A DNA stretch of 6,534 bases from Thermodesulfovibrio sp. (lineage in GTDB: Bacteria > Nitrospirota > Thermodesulfovibrionia > Thermodesulfovibrionales > JdFR-85), in NCBI GenBank assembly GCA_027016675.1, contig JALUSH010000177.1, forward strand, positions 1 through 6,534, in the 5' to 3' direction. The position numbers and the translations under genes were made by a program. The notes beneath the pieces are model-generated. The model had not been told where the DNA came from and searched no databases. It saw nothing but the letters and a program-made list of their open reading frames with translations. Shown here piece by piece: positions 1-6,534 of this stretch (positions within the stretch are counted from its first letter, which is position 1; each line of letters opens with the position of its first letter).

Positions 1-1007
1 AAAGGCCAGATATGCTGATTACAGTAAACCATATTGGTTTTGATGAGGAAGGGATATTAAGCTCATTTCTTGAAAGTATTGAGATGCCCGTTGCATCATG
101 GTATGTTGACAGTCCAGGAATGATTATTAAGGCCTTCAAGAACAATGTAAGAGAAAATACCGTGATATTCACATGGGAACGGGGATACATGAATACATTT
201 AATAAGTTGGGATTCAGGACTATACATTATCTTCCCCTTGCTACGGATGAATCCTTATTCAGACCCATCCAGATGGATAAGAAGACCTTACAAAAATGGA
301 CAGCAGAGGTCGGCTTTGTTGGAAACTCAATGGTAGGCTCTGTTGATGAGTATATGGTAAGACTGAGGAAAGATATAAGAGAGATAGCCCTGAGGATTGC
401 CTTAATAATTTATAAAAAGAGACTGTCCCTTGATAAAGCAATAGAATTGCTTCCTGGTAATGAACGACAGAAGATAAAAAGACTTACCGATAGAGAATTT
501 CTGGAGTTCGAGACTGCTACAGTCAGAAAGGCAACTTTTTTCTACAGGTTGCAATGTATAAAAAAACTTGATGGATATGATACCACAATACATGGTGATA
601 AAGGATGGAAAGGAATATTGCCTATTAAAAGCACTTTCCGATTTAAAAGTAAACTTAATTACTACAATGAACTTCCTCTTTTCTATAATGCCTGCAAGAT
701 AAACTTCAATACCACAAGCCTTCAGATGTACGAGGCAGTTAACCAGCGAGTCTTTGATGTGCCTGCCTGTGGGGCTTTTTTGATTACAGACCATCAAAAA
801 GCATTAGAGGAACTCTTTGAAATAGGCAAAGAAGTGATAACTTACAAAGAGCCTGAAGAAATACCAGACCTTGTGAGATTTTACTTGAATCGTCCTTATG
901 AGAGAGAGAGAATTGCCATGGCTGGAAGGGAAAGGATACTAAAAGAGCATACATACAGACACAGGGTCAATGAAATTATAAAGACAATGAAGGGAATATT
1001 TACCTGA
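1..1007 (+). CDS. CgeB-type (DUF3880 / glycosyltransferase group 1) glycosyltransferase, 5'-truncated by window edge
   Basis: This is probably a cytoplasmic sugar transferase of the CgeB family, a GT-B fold group seen in bacterial surface-glycan and protein-glycosylation loci. The frame is open from base 3, reading R-P-D before the first ATG at 12; family members carry a similar PD-x-x-LTVNHxGFD stretch internally, so that ATG is probably not the start and an N-terminal part lies to the left. An AAAGG at 1-5 could act as a ribosome site for the ATG at 12, so this is not absolute. Visible in order, numbered from that ATG: TVNHIGFD (5-12), SWYVDSP (29-35), a YLPLATD motif (about 74-80), VGFVGNS (about 100-106), and the C-terminal NQRVFDVPACGAFLITD block (about 244-260), followed by a LFEIGKEV stretch and a KEHTYRHR motif near the end. 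The C-terminal block matches the Glyco_trans_1_2 type. Donor and acceptor cannot be read from sequence. The next gene starts 47 nt on and carries a related domain. Confidence 0.85.
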   Translation, partial: RPDMLITVNHIGFDEEGILSSFLESIEMPVASWYVDSPGMIIKAFKNNVRENTVIFTWERGYMNTFNKLGFRTIHYLPLATDESLFRPIQMDKKTLQKWTAEVGFVGNSMVGSVDEYMVRLRKDIREIALRIALIIYKKRLSLDKAIELLPGNERQKIKRLTDREFLEFETATVRKATFFYRLQCIKKLDGYDTTIHGDKGWKGILPIKSTFRFKSKLNYYNELPLFYNACKINFNTTSLQMYEAVNQRVFDVPACGAFLITDHQKALEELFEIGKEVITYKEPEEIPDLVRFYLNRPYERERIAMAGRERILKEHTYRHRVNEIIKTMKGIFT

Positions 1008-1041
1008 TTTATACGATGCAGGTAATAAAAGTGTGAAGGCA

Positions 1042-1047
1042 GAGGTG
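1042..1047 (+). promoter_or_regulatory. Shine-Dalgarno site that favours the ATG at 1055
   Basis: GAGGTG lies 7 nt before the ATG at 1055, an ideal distance, but only 1 nt before the ATG at 1049. A weaker GAAGG at 1035-1039 is 9 nt before 1049, so that start remains possible. The protein beginning at 1055 starts MRLNILTFNWHE, which fits how related proteins begin. An in-frame TGA at 1034 rules out anything longer. Confidence 0.6.
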
Positions 1048-1054
1048 GATGAAG

Positions 1055-4000
1055 ATGAGACTTAATATATTAACCTTTAACTGGCATGAGGGTTATATAT
1101 ACCTCCTGTCAAAGACAGGACATAATTTTGATATTGTAGAGAGAAAAAAAGGTGGATATAATGGCTGGATGTATCAGTTCAGACCTCTGCCTGAAAACGG
1201 CAGACTTATTTCACTATCAGAGGCGCAGGAGAGATTAAGACAGGGAAGTTATGATCTTATCATCTGTCATAATATGCTGGATCTGTATGATGTGACGAAC
1301 TCTAAGCTTCCCAAGATACTGATCTTTCACACGAAACCAACAGGTCTTTTTGACAATAAAGGCAGAAATATTAATATAAGTGAGTATATGAAAAATATTA
1401 AAAAACTGATATCATCAGATGATACAGTAGAGTTTGTTTTTGTTTCTCACAACAAGCAGAAACTCTGGGGTGTTGAGGGTAGGGTTATTCTGCCAGGACT
1501 TGATCCTTCCGAGTTTCTTCAATACATGGGCGAAGAACCTGCGGTACTTATGGTGGGACAATTCCTGATGGAAAAGGCAAGAGAATTTGGATATAGTGAA
1601 CTCCTTGAAGAAACATTACAAGGTTTTAATGTCACTACAATGGGGATTAATCCTTCCATAGAGCACGCCCGACTTTCTCAGAGTTGGGATGATCTGAAGC
1701 GGCAATATGCCCATAAGAGACTTTATTTTAATGCACTTAGTGAGGATTTAGATGATGGTTATAACCTCTCAATGCTTGAGGCCATGGCAACAGGGATGCC
1801 TGTGGTGTCCATCCCCAATAGCACTTCACCCTTATTGGATGGTCTAAATGGTTTTGTCTCTGGAGATATTTTCTATCTAAGAAAAGTTATAAAGAGATTG
1901 ATTGATGACAGAGATTATGCTGAAGAGATAGGCGAGAGAGGGAAACAGATTGTTCTTGAGCGGTTTTCAATCCAGTCATTTATTGAACAATGGAATTCTC
2001 TTTTCAGATCTGTTACGGAGAAAGCAGCAGCGAAAAGAAGTAAGAATGATTCACCTTTGTATAGTCCAAAAATATATGATTGTTTTATTTTTTCCAATGA
2101 ACTTGATCTACTTGAAATAAGACTTAATACCCTGAAGGATGTTGTGGACTACTTTGTTATTGTAGAATCCACAGAGACCTTTAGTGGAAAGGATAAGGAA
2201 CTCTATTTTTTAAATAACAAAGAGCGATTTACTGCATTTATGGACAGGATTATCCATGTTGTGGTTGATGATATGCCTAAGGATGCACATAGATGGGAGA
2301 GAGAACTTTATCAGCGTAATGCCATCATGAGGGGACTTACCAATTGTAGTCCTGATGATATTATAATCATCTCTGATGTGGATGAGATACCTGCTCCAGA
2401 TAAGATTTTGCATTCCTTCACAGGTGATCCAATAGCCCTGAAACAAAGACTGTATTATTATTTCTTAAACTGCGAGGCTCAGAAACAAGCAAATGGTCCT
2501 GTGATGCTGCGATTTAAGGATCTGCTTTCACCCCAGTGGGCAAGAGACCAGAGAGAGAGATTAAGGACTATTGAAGATGGTGGCTGGCATTTCTCTTATC
2601 TTGGAGGTATTGAGGCGATTAAAAGAAAGATTGAAAGTTTTGCTCACAGTGAATATGATACACCCTATTTTAAGAGCTACAGAAGGTTATATGAGAAAGT
2701 GCTTAATGGTGAAGATATTTTTGAAAGGGATATTAAATACAGGTTTGTTGAGATAGATGAAAGTTACCCTTCTTATTTAATCAAAAATCTTCATAGGTTC
2801 AAAAGACTTGTATATATTCCTGAAAACAGCAAAAAGACTTCTATTGATGCGAATAGTTATATTGAAGTTCTGGAGAACAAGACCTTCAGAGATAATATAG
2901 TCATATTAAGGGAAAAGGAACCAGAGCTTTGTGATATCCTGATATCAGAGAAATGGGATTCTGACTATAGTATTATCCATAGTAAAGCAGGGCTTCCCAC
3001 TGTCAGAAAAAATGAAATTCTTCTGCATAGTCTCTATGACCCTGAGAGAGAAGCAGAAGAGTGGGTTAGGGCAAAGAAAGAACAGATATCAGAACACTCC
3101 ATACTCTGTGTTTTTGGTTTTGGCCTTGGCTACCATATAGAGGCACTCATGAGAGCCACAGACTCTGATATTCTGGTCTTTGAACCAGATATAGATCTTT
3201 TAAAGATTGCTCTTACATACAGAGACCTCAGGGAGGTCCTTCAAAGGATAAAAATCATCTCTAACTATGATATTCCCCTGATAAAAGCTGATTTCAGGAT
3301 ACTCAAATATAATCCATCTGTCAGGCTTCAGCAGAAATACTATGAGATAGTCGAAGAGGGTCTCAGGATGAGAAAGGTGTTGCAGACCGGTCTCAGGATT
3401 GCTGTTGTGGGTCCAATCTACGGAGGTTCATTACCCATTGCCGAATACGTAGTAAAGGCCCTGAAAAAACTTGGTCACCGGGTTCATTATATCGACAATA
3501 GCATCTATCAGGAAGCATTTCTCTTTATAGATAAGATAACCAGAAAACCTGACCTTCAGAATGAATTAAGGAAACAGTTTGTGGAGTTTGCCGCAACCTC
3601 TGTGCTTGCACGTTGTGAAGAGCAGAAACCTGATCTACTTATTGCCCTTGCACAGGCACCGATTACTCAGAAATGCCTTGAGATTCTCAGGGCAGGTGGA
3701 CTTAAGACCGCCTTCTGGTTTGTAGAAAACTACAGGCATCTCGATTACTGGAGAAATATATTTCCTCATTATGATTATCTTTTTGTAATTCAGAAAGGCG
3801 AGTTTATAACACATATAAAAGAAACGATGAGAAAACCTGTTCATTACCTTCCTCTGGCAGCATCACCTGATACTCATAGACCTCTTGAATTAACAGAAGA
3901 TGAAATCATGGAATACGGAAGTGATGTTTCCTTTGTTGGTGCTGGATACAGGAACAGGCGTGAATTCTTCACAGGTATTATCGACTATGATTTGAAGATC

Positions 4001-4657
4001 TGGGGCAATGAATGGGACCTCCATTCCCCACTGGGTAGATTTATCCAGAGAGAGGGAAGGCGTATTAGCACGGAGGATATTGTAAAGATATTCAATGCCT
4101 CAAAGATAAACATAAATCTTCATTCTTCTGCAGTGCACAGTGGAGTAGATCCTTTCGGTGACTTCATTAATCCAAGAACCTTTGAGATTGCAGCATCTAA
4201 GGCATTTCAACTTGTTGATATGAGAGAGTCTTTATCCGAGTTCTTTGATATTGGTAAAGAGATAGAGACCTTTAAATCCCTGAATGAACTGAGAAAAAAG
4301 ATCGATTATTATCTGTCTCATCCAGAGGAAAGATTTGAGATTGCCGAGGCTGGCTACAGGAGGGTGGTAGAGAACCATACCTATGAGATCAGATTAGAAG
4401 AGATGATAGATTTCATAATGAGCCACGATTTTAATCTGCCACCATGGACAAAAAAGGAGATTTTTGTTGATGAGATAATGGAATCAAATGGATACCACAC
4501 CGGGTTGAAGGAATTTTTTAAACAACTGAAAGATAAAGGGCGGGTAACCTTTGAAGAAATCATTGAACACATCAGAGACAGTGAAGGTGATCTTTCTGAT
4601 GCTGAAAGGATTTTTCTTTTCATGAATGAAGTGAGAAATCAATATGCAAGGCCATAG
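1055..4657 (+). CDS. Multi-domain glycosyltransferase: GT4-like + GT17 + DUF115/Maf-like + CgeB-type
   Basis: One unbroken frame of about 1200 residues (numbered from the ATG at 1055; an ATG at 1049 would add two). Residues 1-318 look like a GT-B/GT4 enzyme: NWHEGYIYLL near the start, a LMVGQF strand, and DDGYNLSMLEAMATGMPVV, where D234 and E242 form a D-x7-E version of the usual E-x7-E. After a charged linker (318-340), residues 341-590 match GT17 (the beta-1,4-GlcNAc-transferase MGAT3 family): YDCFIFSNELDLLEIRL, WERELYQRN (414), SDVDEIP with a DxD at 441-443, and GGWHFSYLGG (about 509-518). Residues about 638-760 resemble the DUF115 part of Maf motility-associated proteins: SKAGLPT, LHSLYDPEREAEE, VFGFGLGYHIE (686 on) and VFEPD. 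Residues 780-1120 are a second CgeB-type domain: VVGPIYGG, AFWFVENYRH (about 886), YLPLAAS, SFVGAGYRNR, NPRTFEIAASKAF (1039 on), VENHTYEIR. The last 80 residues are charged and helical. No signal peptide or membrane segment is seen, so it is likely cytoplasmic. It sits 3 nt before the next gene, which argues for co-translation. Sugars and acceptor are unknown. Confidence 0.88.
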   Translation: MRLNILTFNWHEGYIYLLSKTGHNFDIVERKKGGYNGWMYQFRPLPENGRLISLSEAQERLRQGSYDLIICHNMLDLYDVTNSKLPKILIFHTKPTGLFDNKGRNINISEYMKNIKKLISSDDTVEFVFVSHNKQKLWGVEGRVILPGLDPSEFLQYMGEEPAVLMVGQFLMEKAREFGYSELLEETLQGFNVTTMGINPSIEHARLSQSWDDLKRQYAHKRLYFNALSEDLDDGYNLSMLEAMATGMPVVSIPNSTSPLLDGLNGFVSGDIFYLRKVIKRLIDDRDYAEEIGERGKQIVLERFSIQSFIEQWNSLFRSVTEKAAAKRSKNDSPLYSPKIYDCFIFSNELDLLEIRLNTLKDVVDYFVIVESTETFSGKDKELYFLNNKERFTAFMDRIIHVVVDDMPKDAHRWERELYQRNAIMRGLTNCSPDDIIIISDVDEIPAPDKILHSFTGDPIALKQRLYYYFLNCEAQKQANGPVMLRFKDLLSPQWARDQRERLRTIEDGGWHFSYLGGIEAIKRKIESFAHSEYDTPYFKSYRRLYEKVLNGEDIFERDIKYRFVEIDESYPSYLIKNLHRFKRLVYIPENSKKTSIDANSYIEVLENKTFRDNIVILREKEPELCDILISEKWDSDYSIIHSKAGLPTVRKNEILLHSLYDPEREAEEWVRAKKEQISEHSILCVFGFGLGYHIEALMRATDSDILVFEPDIDLLKIALTYRDLREVLQRIKIISNYDIPLIKADFRILKYNPSVRLQQKYYEIVEEGLRMRKVLQTGLRIAVVGPIYGGSLPIAEYVVKALKKLGHRVHYIDNSIYQEAFLFIDKITRKPDLQNELRKQFVEFAATSVLARCEEQKPDLLIALAQAPITQKCLEILRAGGLKTAFWFVENYRHLDYWRNIFPHYDYLFVIQKGEFITHIKETMRKPVHYLPLAASPDTHRPLELTEDEIMEYGSDVSFVGAGYRNRREFFTGIIDYDLKIWGNEWDLHSPLGRFIQREGRRISTEDIVKIFNASKININLHSSAVHSGVDPFGDFINPRTFEIAASKAFQLVDMRESLSEFFDIGKEIETFKSLNELRKKIDYYLSHPEERFEIAEAGYRRVVENHTYEIRLEEMIDFIMSHDFNLPPWTKKEIFVDEIMESNGYHTGLKEFFKQLKDKGRVTFEEIIEHIRDSEGDLSDAERIFLFMNEVRNQYARP

Positions 4658-4660
4658 ATT

Positions 4661-6361
4661 ATGCAGGATATATTGATCATTAATCTTACAAGAATGGGAG
4701 ATCTGATTCAGACCACCCCTGCAATAGTTGGACTTAGAGAGATATATCCTGGGGTAAGGATCACTCTGCTTGTCAATACTGCTTTTAAGGAGATATGTAA
4801 CTATCTTCCCTTTATAGACCGGTACTTTCATCTGGACAAAAGGATGGTGGTAAATCTTCTTGATAACAACAAGATTCTTGAGTTATACAGTTATATATGG
4901 GAAACTCTTCAAAAAGTAAATGACAGGGAGTATGACGTGGTTATCAATCTTACCCATTCAGCCTCAAGTGCAATAATAACATCCCTGATAAAAGCAAAAG
5001 AGATCAGGGGACTCAGTATTGACAGAGAAGGTTATACAATGAAAAGGCATCCCTGGATCAGGTATCTCTTTAATGTAATACCATCAAGAAATATTAATCC
5101 CTTTCATCTCTGTGATATGCATGTGAAGTCTGCCGGTGTTTTGCCTGAAAACAAAGGACTTCATCTGATTGTGAGAGATGAAATGAATGCCTGGGCTGAG
5201 GATATCCTGAAACAGAATGGATTAAAGGAGGGTGAATATCTGATTGCCTTCCAGTTGGGAGCCAGTGCAGAAGATAAAAGATGGCCTGTTGAGAATTTTG
5301 CCTCTCTGGCAGATATTATATCACATAACCTGGATGCTACAATTCTGCTTACAGGTTCACCCGGTGAGAGTAAGTTTGGAAAGAGATTTGAAAATCTGAC
5401 AAGGGTAAAAACCATTAATATGATCGGGAAAACCAACCTTATGGAACTGACAGCCCTGTTGAAACGAGCTGACTTGCTGGTAAGTAATGATACCGGGCCC
5501 ATGCATATTGCAACAGCCGTGGGGACAAAAGTGCTGGACATCTCCCTTGCCTCAGTTCACTTCAAAGAGACAGGTCCATATGGTGATGGACATTATGTGG
5601 TCACAGCTGATATCCCTTGTTATCCCTGTAATTTTCAATCAAATTGTAGTGATTATGTCTGTAAAAAGACTATAACACCCCGTGCTGTCTTTGAACTGGT
5701 CAAAAATATACTAATAGATGGAAGGGGATCGGCTTTCTTAAAAGAAGATATTTTTAAAGATATACAGGTTTATGAGTCCTATTTTGATGACGATGGGCTC
5801 ATCTCCTATAGACCACTTATCAGAAGACCTCTGAAAAGTGAGGAATTGTTCAGTCATATTTACAGAAAGACATGGCAGGTTGTATTGGATAGAAAGGGAT
5901 TTCCAGATCCTGATAGGATTGCTGAGCAAGTGATAAAAAAGCTCACTCTTTATAACGATTATTCGGTCTTGGAGGAATCAGGAGTGTATTATGTTGAAGT
6001 CTTTGAGAAACTCAGAGGCCTTATCGATGGTGTTCTGTCAATAATGGAGATAATGAAAAAAGAGGCATCCAAGGGTGATCCAGACCTGCAGCTTATAGAA
6101 AGATTATGGGAAAATATTGTGCCTATCGATAAGGAAATAGAGAGACTGGCCTGTATATATCCCTTTCTTAAACCCATTGTTATAGTTTTAAAATATGAAA
6201 AAGAGGCCTTTGAAGGGAAAAGGCTTCTTGAAGTTATTCACGAAGCAGTAGAGGCATACAGGTATGCATTATGGCATGCAGATGCTATTAGCAGGATTTT
6301 GCATGATATCAATAGAATCCATATTTCAGAGAACTTGACTCATGTTGATGTTATGTATTAA
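4661..6361 (+). CDS. GT9 family (heptosyltransferase-like) glycosyltransferase with long C-terminal extension
   Basis: Residues 1-355 are a typical ADP-heptose:LPS heptosyltransferase-type GT9 enzyme, a cytoplasmic GT-B fold. Seen: the N-terminal LIINLTRMGDLIQTTPAI motif, a DVVINLTHS strand (about 95-103), FQLGASAEDKRWP (near 197), LLTGSPGE, and the SNDTGPMHIA donor-site motif with D277. It is followed by a cysteine cluster C320-x2-C323-x5-C329-x4-C334, of a kind common in this family. GT9 enzymes are usually about 330-360 residues. Here roughly 210 more follow (about 356-566): first a segment rich in Asp, Phe and Tyr, then long amphipathic helices from about 445 to the end. I do not recognise that part. 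The ATG at 4661 is 3 nt after the preceding stop, with AAGG at 4648-4651 at 9 nt spacing, so translation is probably coupled. By family it could add heptose to LPS core, but its neighbours suggest a dedicated glycan or protein-glycosylation pathway, so no symbol such as waaF is given. Confidence 0.9.
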   Translation: MQDILIINLTRMGDLIQTTPAIVGLREIYPGVRITLLVNTAFKEICNYLPFIDRYFHLDKRMVVNLLDNNKILELYSYIWETLQKVNDREYDVVINLTHSASSAIITSLIKAKEIRGLSIDREGYTMKRHPWIRYLFNVIPSRNINPFHLCDMHVKSAGVLPENKGLHLIVRDEMNAWAEDILKQNGLKEGEYLIAFQLGASAEDKRWPVENFASLADIISHNLDATILLTGSPGESKFGKRFENLTRVKTINMIGKTNLMELTALLKRADLLVSNDTGPMHIATAVGTKVLDISLASVHFKETGPYGDGHYVVTADIPCYPCNFQSNCSDYVCKKTITPRAVFELVKNILIDGRGSAFLKEDIFKDIQVYESYFDDDGLISYRPLIRRPLKSEELFSHIYRKTWQVVLDRKGFPDPDRIAEQVIKKLTLYNDYSVLEESGVYYVEVFEKLRGLIDGVLSIMEIMKKEASKGDPDLQLIERLWENIVPIDKEIERLACIYPFLKPIVIVLKYEKEAFEGKRLLEVIHEAVEAYRYALWHADAISRILHDINRIHISENLTHVDVMY

Positions 6362-6422
6362 TTTAGTAAAACATCGTAGACCCTTTCAGGGTTATTATAA
6401 TAATTGAATTAAGGGTAAGAAA
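6362..6422 (+). promoter_or_regulatory. Intergenic gap with inverted repeat, TATAAT palindrome and possible leader structure
   Basis: The gap holds a short inverted repeat, ACCCT (6380-6384), TTC, AGGGT (6388-6392), directly followed by a perfect 12-bp palindrome TTATTATAATAA (6392-6403) with TATAAT at 6396-6401. TATAAT matches a bacterial -10 box, but no good -35 stands at 16-18 bp upstream. The hairpin is not followed by a T run, so it is a poor terminator. The Shine-Dalgarno of the next gene, AAGGG at 6411-6415 with 7 nt spacing, lies in AAGGGT, which is the exact complement of ACCCTT at 6380-6385. This may mean a weak promoter or a leader structure, or may be chance in AT-rich DNA. Confidence 0.3.
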
Positions 6423-6534
6423 ATGAGCGAAGAAAAGAGAGTAGTTTTGTTGAATGCCATTAAGAAAGGTATCTCGGAGGTAGAGGGTCTTATAGGCATT
6501 GCTGCGGAGGGTCTTTATAAATGCGCAGCAGACC
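6423..6534 (+). CDS. Unrecognised protein, N-terminal 37 residues only, cut by window edge
   Basis: An open frame starts at the ATG at 6423, preceded by AAGGG (6411-6415) at 7 nt spacing, and runs off the right edge without a stop. The visible product begins MSEEKRVVLLNAIKKGIS and continues with alternating small hydrophobic and charged residues, suggesting two amphipathic helices. There is no signal peptide, and I recognise no family. It follows the GT9 gene on the same strand after 61 nt, so it could belong to the same transcript or begin a new one from the TATAAT in the gap. The good ribosome site and clean frame make it likely real, but its length and role cannot be judged here. Confidence 0.6.
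   Translation, partial: MSEEKRVVLLNAIKKGISEVEGLIGIAAEGLYKCAAD

Noticed and set aside
12..14. ATG at 12 as the true start of the first gene
   Set aside because: The frame is open upstream and the sequence around it matches an internal part of the family, so the start is probably outside the window.
402..797. Minus-strand open frame of 131 codons inside the first gene
   Set aside because: It lies wholly opposite a well-supported CgeB-type coding region and its translation shows no family motif.
899..911. Short GA repeat
   Set aside because: It encodes the ordinary Arg-Glu-Arg stretch in a helix of the CgeB domain and is too short to be a meaningful repeat.
4484..4831. Minus-strand open frame of 115 codons across the junction of the second and third genes
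   Set aside because: It overlaps the 3' end of one real gene and the 5' end of another and has no recognisable motif.
5161..5541. Minus-strand open frame of 126 codons opposite the GT9 gene
   Set aside because: It is fully covered by the GT9 domain, including the SNDTGP motif; the Ser- and Leu-rich translation is typical of a shadow frame.
6380..6392. Possible intrinsic terminator after the GT9 gene
   Set aside because: The stem is only 5-6 bp and it is followed by mixed A and T, not a T run.

Overview
The window holds one run of plus-strand genes with almost no spare DNA: a glycosyltransferase gene cut by the left edge (1-1007), a very large multi-domain glycosyltransferase gene (1055-4657), a GT9/heptosyltransferase-like gene (4661-6361) and the first 37 codons of an unrecognised gene (6423 to the right edge). 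All are bacterial in style: Shine-Dalgarno-like sites, short gaps (about 47, 3 and 61 nt) and no introns. The DNA is AT-rich, with many ATA isoleucine and AGA/AGG arginine codons. That usage plus the protein families (CgeB/DUF3880 type, GT17, DUF115-like, GT9) would suit a Nitrospirota (Thermodesulfovibrio-like) or former deltaproteobacterial genome. This assignment is an inference from style, not from a marker gene.

Layout. The first gene encodes the C-terminal part of a CgeB-type GT-B glycosyltransferase; its reading frame is open through the left edge, so its true start is outside. The second gene is the most striking item: one continuous frame of about 1200 codons that appears to carry a GT4-like GT-B domain, a GT17 domain with a DVDEIP motif, a DUF115/Maf-like segment, and a second CgeB-type GT-B domain, ending in a charged helical tail. 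The third gene is a GT9 enzyme of usual size followed by about 210 extra residues of unrecognised, mainly helical sequence. Between it and the last gene is a 61-nt gap holding a small inverted repeat, a 12-bp perfect palindrome that contains TATAAT, and a Shine-Dalgarno that can pair with the upstream arm of the inverted repeat.

How they may work together. Three adjacent same-strand genes encode at least five apparent glycosyltransferase or glycosyltransferase-like modules. The simplest reading is a co-transcribed set that builds an oligosaccharide on a shared acceptor. The acceptor could be a surface glycan or a protein such as flagellin; the DUF115/Maf-like segment leans towards the latter. 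No flagellin, sugar-nucleotide synthesis, flippase or polymerase gene is in the window, so the acceptor remains open. No RNA gene, CRISPR array, insertion sequence or origin was seen, and no stretch over 300 bases lacks a gene.
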